NCBI GenBank assembly: GCA_003554345.1
Contig: PWGE01000117.1
Location: forward strand, 1 to 6,709
Reading direction: 5' to 3'
Origin: Candidatus Sumerlaeota bacterium
Lineage (GTDB): Bacteria; Sumerlaeota; T1SED10-198M
DNA length: 6,709 nt
Part shown: positions 1 to 5,895 of the stretch, piece by piece
Layout of the letters: each line of letters starts with the position of its first letter
How positions within the stretch are numbered: position 1 is the first letter of the stretch
The notes under the pieces: model-generated
What the model was told of the DNA's origin: nothing
The model's input: only the letters and a program-made list of their open reading frames with translations
The model's database searches: none
Position numbers and translations under genes: made by a program

Positions 1-110
1 ACAGCAAACAAAACCAAACCCACAGCCACAGGCCAGGGATAACCGCTAAAATCAAGCACTGGATAAAGCAGCCAGTATCCACTAATACTAAAAAAAGCTG
101 CTCCTAACAT
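1..110 (-). CDS. Membrane protein of unknown function, 5' fragment (runs off left edge)
   Basis: The minus strand is open from an ATG at 110-108 to the window edge, giving 36 codons without a stop. The peptide is strongly hydrophobic (MLGAAFFSISGYWLLYPVLD..., later PWPVAVGLVLFA), as expected for an N-terminal membrane segment followed by a second one. An AGGTG ribosome binding site (119-123) lies 8 bases before the ATG. The ATG is 17 bases past the stop of the preceding minus-strand gene, so the two are probably one operon. An in-frame TGA lies just upstream, which fixes this ATG as the first possible start. The family cannot be recognised from so short a piece. Open frame, binding site and spacing are seen; that it is a real gene is inferred. 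Confidence 0.55.
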   Translation of the reverse strand, partial: MLGAAFFSISGYWLLYPVLDFSGYPWPVAVGLVLFA

Positions 111-126
111 ACATCAAACACCTATC

Positions 127-1677
127 TTAACGCGCCTGAAAATAAGTAATGCTCTCCAGTCCCGGTTTATCATCTTCCTTGTAGTACGTATATCCAGTTA
201 CATGATCAACACTATTTACCAGTTCTTCACCAAATTCCAGGCGTGGTGCAATAGAAGGATCAAAAAAAGATAAAGGAAGAAATACCGCCTTCACCTGTTC
301 ATACAATCTGCTCATTTTTTCTCCGTTGATATAATTCATTCCGGAAGGAACCCCGCTTAAGCCATACCTTTCCCTTATAAGTTCCAGCTCTGAACGCAAT
401 TCTTCCTCTTGCTCTGTGCTATCAGGAAGATCTCCGGAAGACATTCCCAGAAGACGGTCGTCTTCTTTGAAGAATATTTTTAAATGAGGAGCCAGACCTC
501 CAGCACCCAGAATTATTTCCTGTTTGTCATGTTCTTTTTGTATCTCAAACTGTTCAAGTAAATGAGAAAGTTCTTCCAGAACATCGTGCCCGTTGTCGTG
601 CTTTACAGGAAAAAGGGAATAAAAATCCAGCTGCAGTTCAGTATCGAAATCCACACCCAGTTCCAATAAATGGCCTCCATCCCAATTCTGTTCTATAAAA
701 TCCAACCATAGTTCATAATCAACCTCTTCTTCCACAAAAGCATTTAATATTGTGAAATACTGATTTATATGTTGCTCAATCATCTCATAATTACTTGAAC
801 TATTAAGAGCATTAAACAGTCCTTCTTTTCTATAATAGGGAAGCAGGGTCTCAAAATGACGGACATCCGAAGGGACTGACAATTCTGAAGTTGAAACAGA
901 ACGCAGAGTATTCCCTTCAGAATAATAACGAAATTCACGCTTACTGCCCATCTCATCGGTACCAAATCCCCAGGCGACTATATTTTCTTCTTTTCGGAAG
1001 GGTTTATTGTCAGCAAACATATCCATTCCGGAAATCGAACGATCAGGATTAAGGTAAAAATCCAGTACTAAATGGACGAGCTCCTCTGAACTGGCTATAA
1101 AAAAGCAATTTTTAAGATTAAAGATGTATATGTTTTGTTCTTCTCCATTTTCCAGAATATTTATATCACTATCGAGCGTAATCTGTCCCTCATAATAAGA
1201 CTGTCCCTGATAATCCCGGATAAGGAATCCTTCATCTTTCAAAAATTGCATTCCCATGATAAGAGAATAATATTCCTCGGGTTTAAACTGTCCACGAATA
1301 CCAAGCAAACCATTGAAATCATTGCCCTGGGTAGAATACCCTGCCAGAACAATCTGTTCGTTGAACATTCTTTCTCTCTTGGAAGCATCTGTAAAATAGG
1401 GATCATTTAAAACAGTTTCTATATCCTTCCAGGTTTCTTCTGGTAATACTTTTTCCAGGTTTTCCCTGTTAAAATTATTAAAAAAAGCGTTTTCTGTAAA
1501 AATCTCTTCCATACTGTCATTGAAATGTGGAAACTCTAAGTAATAACTGAGAGAGTCGGCAGGTAAGAGCTCACTTATTTCCTCATACTGACCACGGATG
1601 AAACGCTGTCGAAGAAACAATAATCCTCCCAGAATAATAAACACGCCTATTAAAACAACAGTAATGGCTTTTTTCAT
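127..1677 (-). CDS. Membrane-anchored extracytoplasmic protein, DUF3352-like, function unknown
   Basis: This encodes a 516-residue protein. An N-terminal hydrophobic segment (about residues 4-22, after Met-Lys-Lys) has no lipobox and no clear cleavage site, so it is probably an uncleaved membrane anchor with a large, acidic domain outside the membrane. Positive charges on both sides of the segment make the orientation less certain. Just after the anchor comes LLPADSLSYYLEFP (residues 37-50), which resembles the start of DUF3352-type proteins of unknown function; I cannot confirm this without a profile search. The body has one cysteine (LKNCFF) and no recognisable catalytic motif. I chose ATG 1677 because AAAGGA (1689-1694) precedes it, though at a long 11-12 base spacing. 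A GTG at 1698 would add seven residues but has only a weak GGA and lies about 9 bases from the predicted transcript start. It is followed closely by a membrane-protein gene. Confidence 0.8.
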   Translation of the reverse strand: MKKAITVVLIGVFIILGGLLFLRQRFIRGQYEEISELLPADSLSYYLEFPHFNDSMEEIFTENAFFNNFNRENLEKVLPEETWKDIETVLNDPYFTDASKRERMFNEQIVLAGYSTQGNDFNGLLGIRGQFKPEEYYSLIMGMQFLKDEGFLIRDYQGQSYYEGQITLDSDINILENGEEQNIYIFNLKNCFFIASSEELVHLVLDFYLNPDRSISGMDMFADNKPFRKEENIVAWGFGTDEMGSKREFRYYSEGNTLRSVSTSELSVPSDVRHFETLLPYYRKEGLFNALNSSSNYEMIEQHINQYFTILNAFVEEEVDYELWLDFIEQNWDGGHLLELGVDFDTELQLDFYSLFPVKHDNGHDVLEELSHLLEQFEIQKEHDKQEIILGAGGLAPHLKIFFKEDDRLLGMSSGDLPDSTEQEEELRSELELIRERYGLSGVPSGMNYINGEKMSRLYEQVKAVFLPLSFFDPSIAPRLEFGEELVNSVDHVTGYTYYKEDDKPGLESITYFQAR

Positions 1678-1713
1678 TTTTATACTCAATCCTTTCACTA
1701 ATTTCCGTGTTAT

Positions 1714-1742
1714 ATTCTACCTTAATTTAACCGATTTATGAA
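1714..1742 (-). promoter_or_regulatory. Predicted sigma-A promoter for the DUF3352-like gene
   Basis: On the minus strand there is a -35 box TTCATA (1742-1737), a 17-base spacer and a -10 box TAGAAT (1719-1714). Each box keeps four or five of six consensus positions. The expected transcript start, near 1707, gives a leader of about 30 bases to ATG 1677. This fits the choice of that start over GTG 1698. Predicted by eye only. Confidence 0.5.
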
Positions 1743-1816
1743 GCATTTTTTATTTACATATCCCTGGGCAGTGAAATTTATCTCATCTCATTTATAAAAA
1801 AACTGTGGGGCGAATT

Positions 1817-1830
1817 TGTAAAATTTTACA
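1817..1830. repeat. 14-base perfect palindrome, possible operator
   Basis: TGTAAAATTTTACA is fully self-complementary (7+7, no spacer). It lies about 75 bases upstream of the DUF3352-like promoter and about 200 bases upstream of the 2H promoter. It does not fit the GlnR/TnrA consensus, which needs 17 bases, nor a good CodY box. A dimeric repressor or activator site is possible, but the AT-rich setting makes chance palindromes more likely. Confidence 0.35.
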
Positions 1831-1863
1831 GAAGAACAGGTCCCTTTACTTTATCACTGACAC

Positions 1864-1876
1864 TTATACTGTATAA
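1864..1876. repeat. 13-base palindrome within a longer inverted repeat
   Basis: TTATACTGTATAA is a perfect palindrome around a central T (6+1+6). It is nested in a second arrangement, ACTTAT (1862-1867) and ATAAGT (1878-1883), which are inverted copies 10 bases apart. It could be a regulator site for the divergent genes on either side. No family consensus is recognised. Confidence 0.3.
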
Positions 1877-2032
1877 CATAAGTTCAACCAGATTATAACA
1901 CCTGTAATTGTCATTTTATCAATGAATAAAACAGCATATTATGTGGATGATATTCCCTTTCTTTTTTCATATTATTATTCCGGCAAGAGAGTATATCTCA
2001 TGTCCCCAGGGCACCTGCTCTTGTAAAAATCT

Positions 2033-2060
2033 TTGACATCTTTACCTGTCTGCTTATAAT
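2033..2060 (+). promoter_or_regulatory. Consensus sigma-A promoter of the 2H phosphoesterase gene
   Basis: A perfect -35 box TTGACA (2033-2038), a 16-base spacer and a perfect -10 box TATAAT (2055-2060) are seen. Only seven bases separate the -10 box from the ATG at 2068, so the normal transcript start falls on or next to the start codon itself. This is the best match to the housekeeping promoter consensus in the window and implies a leaderless or almost leaderless mRNA. Confidence 0.8.
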
Positions 2061-2067
2061 TATTATC

Positions 2068-2688
2068 ATGAAAAACAATCAGAAAAAAAGAAAACACCAG
2101 CAGGAAAATCTTTTTACACTTCAATTTTTACTGCCTCCGGCCCAGGAAAGTCGTTTAAGAGACTGGGCACAGCAGCATCACTACGCTACGTGGCCCAACT
2201 GGGGAGGACACATAACCCTGGTAAATATCTTTGAATCACAGATTCCCAATTCCCTGCTGGTAGACATCCTTTCTCAGAAGTGCCGTCAGACACCGGCTTT
2301 CAGGATATTTTTCAATCGCCTGATATTAGAACATCATCGTATTCACCAGGGATTATACACTGTTTATTTAACCTATCCCCGTCATTCACCCGAAGAAAGT
2401 TACCGTTTACGCAATTTCCATGAAGAGATTATTTCACTCTTACAGCCACATGTTGATTTTAAGCAAAAGGAGCTGGAAACCAGTCGCTACCGTCAACATC
2501 TCAGTCTTACCTGGGGAGTTCCCAAAGAACAGGCCCTGGCTTTATATGAAGAAGCCCTGCGCTGGAAACTGGAATTATGGTGTGTAGTGGATAGCTTAAC
2601 CTTATTAAAAGTCAACTCGCGCAACAAAAAGCAATGGGAGATGAATATATATCGTGAACTACCTCTTGACACTTCATCAGGGACCTAG
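2068..2688 (+). CDS. 2H phosphoesterase superfamily protein (2'-5' RNA ligase-like)
   Basis: This 206-residue protein carries the two signature motifs of the 2H phosphoesterase superfamily: His-Ile-Thr at residues 48-50 (in GGHITLVN) and His-Leu-Ser at 144-146 (in RQHLSLTWG). In this family the two histidines act together on cyclic or 2'-5' phosphodiester bonds at RNA or nucleotide ends. Bacterial members such as ThpR are about 175-200 residues long, so the length fits. The true substrate cannot be read from the sequence. The first 15 or so residues are lysine/glutamine-rich and basic, possibly an RNA-contacting tail. The protein is presumably cytoplasmic: there is no signal or membrane segment. 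ATG 2068 is the only reasonable start, as no other ATG occurs until near the end. It has no ribosome binding site and the -10 box ends 7 bases before it. The stop codon overlaps that of rpoN on the other strand. Confidence 0.85.
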   Translation: MKNNQKKRKHQQENLFTLQFLLPPAQESRLRDWAQQHHYATWPNWGGHITLVNIFESQIPNSLLVDILSQKCRQTPAFRIFFNRLILEHHRIHQGLYTVYLTYPRHSPEESYRLRNFHEEIISLLQPHVDFKQKELETSRYRQHLSLTWGVPKEQALALYEEALRWKLELWCVVDSLTLLKVNSRNKKQWEMNIYRELPLDTSSGT

Positions 2689-4100
2689 GGTATCGCCGCT
2701 TTTTTACGCAAGTGAGTGGGCAAAATACCCAGTTGTTCACGATATTTAGCCACTGTTCTTCGGGCAATAGAGGTTCCTTTTTCTTGCAGTATCCTGGTTA
2801 TTTTTTGATCACTTAAGGGACGAGCAGGTTCTTCATTGCGAATAATTTCTTCAATCTGCGCTTTGACCGCGTTCGCAGAGGAATCTTCTCCATTTTCCAT
2901 ATGGATGGCTGTACTGAAAAAATCTCGGAGACAATACACTCCATGGGGGGTTTGTGCATACTTATTATTCACCGCCCTGGAAATAGTGGTCTCGTGGAAC
3001 TCTAATTCCTCTGCTATTTCGCGCAAAACAAGGGGTTTCAGATAACGGGGCCCATGCTCTAAAAAACCTTCCTGGCGTTTGAATATTGCCCGGGCAACAT
3101 TAAGAAGTGTTATCTGGCGACGAAATATATTGCCTATAAACCACTTTGCCCTCTTGAAATATCTCAGCAGGTATTCCTTTTCTTGGGGAGAGGAATACTG
3201 ACCGGTTTGAATTATCTTCACATAGAGAGGATTTACTTTAAGGTGGGGAATTCGGTCATTTAACAGGAATATTTCCCATTCTCCGCGTGCATTTTTTTCA
3301 ACTTTCAGTTCAGGAACCACATATTGAGTTTCCTGCTTCTCAAATTGTCTGGTGGGACGGGGGTCCAGATAATGCCTCATTTTTTCCAGATAGCAATAAA
3401 ATTCTTCCTTATCTATTCCCAGTTTTTTGCAAATCAACTGGAAGCGTTTTTTTAAAAAATCATCGTACAAATCCGAAAGCAATCTGGCAACCACATCATC
3501 ATAAATACCCGCTTCTTTAGCCTGCACGGTAAACATTTCCTTGTGGGTGAGCGCACCTACTCCTAAGGGGTCAAAAAGCATTACTTTGTTTCGAACTTCT
3601 TCCACTTTTTCTTTTTTTACATTAAGTTCACCGGTTATCTCTTCAGGTGAAATCTCCAGTATTCCATCATTTCTAAGATTATATATTATAAAACGCCCGA
3701 TTTTGTACTCTTCACTAACCTTATCATAAAGGCAACCCAGCTGTTCCAAAAGGTGTTCGGAAAGATCCCGAATATTGCTTTTCAAGGGTGGATACTGCTC
3801 ATCATCCTGTCCAGGCACCTGACCGGGGGCAAAATTTTCCTGGTTTATCTCCAGGAAATATTGATCGAGTTCCGAATTACGGCTGTCAGTATCCGATTCA
3901 GTGGATGCCCCCTCTTCTTCCGTAATCGCTTCTGCAGTATTCTCCTCCATCTCCATCAGGGGGTTTTCCTGCATTTCCTGCTGAATCGTTTGCATTAAAG
4001 AGAGCGTGGGAATCTGAAGCAAGCGCAAAGATTGCTGTTGAAGAGGAGCCAGGATTTGCTTCTGCTCAAGCTTAGGTTGCTGCGTTATTTTAATTTCCAT
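2685..4100 (-). CDS. rpoN: RNA polymerase sigma-54 factor RpoN
   Basis: This 471-residue protein is the alternative sigma factor that directs RNA polymerase to -24/-12 promoters and needs an ATP-driven enhancer-binding activator to melt DNA. Visible parts in order: a Gln/Leu-rich region I (about 1-50, ending QENPLMEMEEN), which contacts activators; an acidic linker (about 51-105); the core-polymerase-binding domain (about 110-300, with LDPRPT at 245-250); and the DNA-binding part with a helix-turn-helix (about 359-397, HETTISRAVNNKYAQTP). The RpoN box ARRTVAKYRE at 446-455 is intact, so the protein looks complete and functional. It starts at ATG 4100, preceded by only a weak purine run (AAAAGAGAA). 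It is transcribed alone, divergently from the lipoprotein gene, and its last codons overlap the end of the convergent 2H gene. No sigma-54 activator gene is in the window, so its regulon cannot be guessed. Confidence 0.97.
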   Translation of the reverse strand: MEIKITQQPKLEQKQILAPLQQQSLRLLQIPTLSLMQTIQQEMQENPLMEMEENTAEAITEEEGASTESDTDSRNSELDQYFLEINQENFAPGQVPGQDDEQYPPLKSNIRDLSEHLLEQLGCLYDKVSEEYKIGRFIIYNLRNDGILEISPEEITGELNVKKEKVEEVRNKVMLFDPLGVGALTHKEMFTVQAKEAGIYDDVVARLLSDLYDDFLKKRFQLICKKLGIDKEEFYCYLEKMRHYLDPRPTRQFEKQETQYVVPELKVEKNARGEWEIFLLNDRIPHLKVNPLYVKIIQTGQYSSPQEKEYLLRYFKRAKWFIGNIFRRQITLLNVARAIFKRQEGFLEHGPRYLKPLVLREIAEELEFHETTISRAVNNKYAQTPHGVYCLRDFFSTAIHMENGEDSSANAVKAQIEEIIRNEEPARPLSDQKITRILQEKGTSIARRTVAKYREQLGILPTHLRKKAAIP

Positions 4101-4121
4101 AATATTCTCTTTTCATTATGT

Positions 4122-4150
4122 ATGATACCTTGAAATCTTACAGTTGTCAA
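4122..4150 (-). promoter_or_regulatory. Sigma-A promoter of rpoN
   Basis: On the minus strand, a perfect -35 box TTGACA (4150-4145), a 17-base spacer and a -10 box TATCAT (4127-4122) are seen. The predicted start near 4115 gives a very short leader of about 15 bases, just enough to contain the weak binding site before ATG 4100. The -35 box is also one arm of an inverted repeat, so a repressor bound there would block polymerase. Confidence 0.7.
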
Positions 4151-4161
4151 CATTTTTGACA
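4145..4161. repeat. Inverted repeat over the rpoN -35 box, candidate operator
   Basis: TGTCAA (4145-4150) and TTGACA (4156-4161) are perfect inverted copies separated by five bases. The left arm, read on the minus strand, is the rpoN -35 box. The right arm reads TTGACA on the plus strand but has no -10 box at a proper distance (the nearest, AATACT, is 21 bases away). Its position suggests a repressor site, although a second TTGACA could also arise by chance. Confidence 0.35.
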
Positions 4162-4197
4162 CAATAGCTGCTTTCATGCCAAAATACTCTTTCCCCC

Positions 4198-4225
4198 TTG
4201 AATATCACGCACATAAGGTTATAAT
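4198..4225 (+). promoter_or_regulatory. Predicted sigma-A promoter of the lipoprotein gene
   Basis: TTGAAT (4198-4203), a 16-base spacer and a perfect -10 box TATAAT (4220-4225) are seen. The expected transcript start near 4232 gives a leader of about 32 bases, which carries the strong ribosome binding site AAAGAGGA (4247-4254) before ATG 4264. It fires away from the rpoN promoter, with about 50 bases between the two -35 boxes. Confidence 0.6.
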
Positions 4226-4263
4226 TGAGTTGCCTGAAAAAAAGATAAAGAGGATTTTCCCGT

Positions 4264-5058
4264 ATGAAAAAGATAATAATAGTTGTATTCATGGCTGTAG
4301 TATTACTATTTACAGCCTGTGCAACCCCGAGAAAAGACACATTTGAAAGAACATACGACGTTTCTCACCCCGATAAAACCGTTGCTCATTATATTGAGAT
4401 TATCCAGACATATTCTCCATCTCTTTTACGGGAAGTCATGCACTTTGAAGGAAGAAGGGAAAGAGAATATTTGATCACTCAAATTCACCAGGAAATTATT
4501 CCTCAGGTAACTTCTCCTGGTGTCGACCGCTTCCATGAAATGACAAATAACCCCGTAGGAATTCATGTCGTTGATTCCATTCAGGTAACAGATGATTTTT
4601 ACCTCTATCTTGTTCATTTTAACCAGCCAAACCTTATATATGGTTTACGCCCCGATGTGCTGGATTTCTTGCGTGTCAAAAGATATGGTGATGACTGGCT
4701 CATAGAGGTGGATTTTACTTATGAAGAGGTTACAAAAGAGTCCGAGTTAACCGAAGAAGACCCTGTTACTGGTCCATTGGAATTTGAGCTCTGGAAACTG
4801 GAAAACGAGCGCCGCGAACTAAGAAGACAATCTCCTTCCGAAGTGGTCCTCAGGAAGACAAAGGCAGAAGCCAAGTATGAAATTATGCGACAAAATAAAG
4901 ACGATTGGGAAGGAGTTCCTAATTACCAGCAAATCTATAATTACTGGCGTCATCAACGGGGAGTATATGCCGGCATGTCGCCGTCCGACTTGCAAAATTA
5001 CCTGCTTACTGAACTCGATCGTCAAATAGAATCCACACGTAACCTCTTACGTAGATAA
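4264..5058 (+). CDS. Putative lipoprotein of unknown function
   Basis: This encodes 264 residues. The N-terminus is a lipoprotein signal: two lysines, a hydrophobic stretch (residues 4-16), then LFTAC with Cys19 as the predicted lipidation site. Phe at -3 is less usual than Leu, but the Thr-Ala-Cys end is typical. The mature protein should sit on the outer face of the cytoplasmic membrane. Residues about 35-155 look like a mixed alpha/beta globular domain (aromatic-rich strands DDFYLYLVHF and DDWLIEVDFTYEEV). From about 165 to the end it is highly charged and mostly helical, with Glu/Lys/Arg-rich stretches that could form a coiled coil. I recognise no family or catalytic motif. The start is well supported by AAAGAGGA nine bases upstream. 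It is transcribed alone, and its last 12 bases overlap the end of the convergent comFC-like gene. Confidence 0.85.
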   Translation: MKKIIIVVFMAVVLLFTACATPRKDTFERTYDVSHPDKTVAHYIEIIQTYSPSLLREVMHFEGRREREYLITQIHQEIIPQVTSPGVDRFHEMTNNPVGIHVVDSIQVTDDFYLYLVHFNQPNLIYGLRPDVLDFLRVKRYGDDWLIEVDFTYEEVTKESELTEEDPVTGPLEFELWKLENERRELRRQSPSEVVLRKTKAEAKYEIMRQNKDDWEGVPNYQQIYNYWRHQRGVYAGMSPSDLQNYLLTELDRQIESTRNLLRR

Positions 5059-5775
5059 GTAATCCATACCCGGCGCCAGAGCCACGGTCAACACCTTAAT
5101 AAAGGCTGGCTTAAAAGGCTTGAGCACTCGCGCCAGCTCATTGAGCGTATTGCCTGAAGTCATAACATCATCTACAATAAGGATTTTCCGTCTTTCAAAA
5201 AAGAGAGGGTTCTCTGCCCTAAAACATTCTTCAGTATTTTTTTTCCTTTCCCGAAAGGTGTGAAATTGAGTCTGGGAAGGGGTTTGCTTCCTTTTGTAGA
5301 GATACTCTTCAGGACATACCGAACAGCCTAACTGTGCTGCCAGGGATCTCGCTAACACCTGAGACTGGTTATAGCCTTTATAAATAATATGCCGATGGGG
5401 GACCCATGCCAGTAAGTCCACCTCTTCAAAAAAAGCAGGAGGTGTTAATTCTAATAATAAACGTACAAAGAAGTCAGTCATCCTTATCTGTTCTTCATAT
5501 TTCCATAAATGTATTAGAACCCGTAATGACTCGTTAAACTCAAAAATTTGATACGCTTCACTAAAAACCGGCTTGAGTTTTCTACATCGATGACAATGAA
5601 TTTTTTTTTGTGGTAAACCACACCTTCGACAGCGGGGCTGTTTAACAGGTTTTAAGGTGTCAGCACAGGCCCGGCATAATATATATTCTGTTGAAAACAA
5701 TTTTCTTTTACAAACAAAACAATAGTCGGGAAAAATGAAGGAAGCAAAGCTGGAAAACATGTTGTTAATTTCCAC
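5047..5775 (-). CDS. comFC: ComFC-like protein: zinc-ribbon plus PRPP-binding (phosphoribosyltransferase) domain
   Basis: This 242-residue protein is of the usual size for the ComF/GntX family. Four Cys-x-x-Cys pairs (19/22, 34/37, 49/52, 61/64) form the N-terminal zinc-binding part. The C-terminal half is a type I phosphoribosyltransferase fold: VPHRHIIYKGYNQ (125-137) followed by LARSLA, the basic RKQTPSQTQ segment (162-170), and the PRPP loop ILIVDDVMTSGNT (198-210). In Gram-positive competent bacteria ComFC works inside the cell in DNA uptake with the helicase ComFA; the chemical reaction, if any, is not settled. No comFA is next to it here. The start is GTG 5775 with a good binding site, GAGAAGGG, seven bases upstream; ATG 5760 is an alternative. 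It is transcribed divergently from rodA from a shared promoter region and overlaps the lipoprotein gene by 12 bases at its 3' end. Confidence 0.92.
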   Translation of the reverse strand: MEINNMFSSFASFIFPDYCFVCKRKLFSTEYILCRACADTLKPVKQPRCRRCGLPQKKIHCHRCRKLKPVFSEAYQIFEFNESLRVLIHLWKYEEQIRMTDFFVRLLLELTPPAFFEEVDLLAWVPHRHIIYKGYNQSQVLARSLAAQLGCSVCPEEYLYKRKQTPSQTQFHTFRERKKNTEECFRAENPLFFERRKILIVDDVMTSGNTLNELARVLKPFKPAFIKVLTVALAPGMDYLST

Positions 5776-5827
5776 GTTCTTACCCTTCTCATTGTATTAT
5801 TCTTTACCATTTTAAACGAACAGGTGT

Positions 5828-5855
5828 TTGCCTTTTCACCCAAAATAATTATACT
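5828..5855 (+). promoter_or_regulatory. Predicted sigma-A promoter of rodA
   Basis: A -35 box TTGCCT (5828-5833), a 16-base spacer and a -10 box TATACT (5850-5855) are seen. The transcript would start near 5862 and have a leader of about 100 bases to rodA, containing the small reading frame at 5896. The -10 box overlaps the minus-strand -10 box of the comFC-like gene and lies at the centre of a nested inverted repeat. Confidence 0.5.
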
Positions 5856-5880
5856 ATATTATTTGAGAATAGGGTGAAAA
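5833..5880. repeat. Nested inverted repeat over the comFC/rodA promoters, candidate operator
   Basis: Outer arms TTTTCACCC (5833-5841) and GGGTGAAAA (5872-5880) are perfect 9-base inverted copies, 30 bases apart. Inner arms AAATAAT (5843-5849) and ATTATTT (5858-5864) are perfect 7-base inverted copies around TATACTAT, which holds both -10 boxes. The outer arms touch the -35 areas of both promoters. A protein bound to both outer arms could control both directions together. The binding protein is unknown. Confidence 0.45.
5848..5878 (-). promoter_or_regulatory. Predicted promoter of the comFC-like gene
   Basis: A perfect -10 box TATAAT is read on the minus strand at 5853-5848. The best -35 match is poor: TTCACC (5878-5873) at a long 19-base spacing. 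The predicted start near 5841 gives a leader of about 65 bases. It shares its AT-rich core with the oppositely directed rodA promoter, so both may not be occupied at once. The weak -35 suggests a need for an activator, or low expression. Confidence 0.4.
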
Positions 5881-5895
5881 ACAGGTGGTAAGAGT

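Larger units (their letters stand above)
1678..2067. other. Divergent intergenic region, longest gene-free stretch in the window
   Basis: This AT-rich region separates the minus-strand DUF3352-like gene from the plus-strand 2H gene. It holds a promoter for each gene at its two ends, a 14-base perfect palindrome (1817-1830) and a 13-base palindrome (1864-1876). It also holds a possible extended -10 element on the minus strand, TGTTATAAT (1900-1892), with no good -35. If used, that element would give the DUF3352-like gene a leader of about 200 bases running through both palindromes. I see no RNA gene, no terminator-like GC hairpin with a U-run, and no supported protein gene here. Confidence 0.6.

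Noticed and set aside
780-965. Overlapping frames inside the DUF3352-like gene (780-965 minus, 1135-1410 plus)
   Set aside because: They lie wholly inside a long, coherent gene, lack binding sites and give low-complexity hydrophobic peptides with no family resemblance.
1941-2036. Small plus-strand frame of 31 codons in the long intergenic region, with a Cys-rich end (CPQGTCSC)
   Set aside because: It has no ribosome binding site before ATG 1941, no promoter, and its end runs into the -35 box of the 2H gene. The composition looks like translated AT-rich spacer.
2685-2700. Possible bidirectional terminator at the 2H/rpoN junction
   Set aside because: Both genes are coding up to and across the junction, and the only palindrome is the 6-base CCTAGG, too short for a terminator hairpin.
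2836-3998. Four plus-strand frames of 62-81 codons antisense to rpoN
   Set aside because: RpoN is conserved along its whole length, so these are shadows of its codon use. None has a supporting ribosome binding site or recognisable product.
4116-4340. Minus-strand frame of 74 codons covering the rpoN/lipoprotein intergenic region
   Set aside because: It would overlap the lipoprotein signal peptide in antisense and both divergent promoters, and has no recognisable motif.
4971-5000. GGCAT...TTGCA string resembling a sigma-54 -24/-12 promoter
   Set aside because: The GG and GC elements are not 10 bases apart as sigma-54 requires, and the site is inside the lipoprotein gene. I found no convincing sigma-54 promoter anywhere in the window.
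5652-5843. Minus-strand frame of 63 codons overlapping the start of the comFC-like gene
   Set aside because: Its 3' half is an out-of-frame reading of the Cys-rich ComFC N-terminus, and its 5' half is the promoter spacer.
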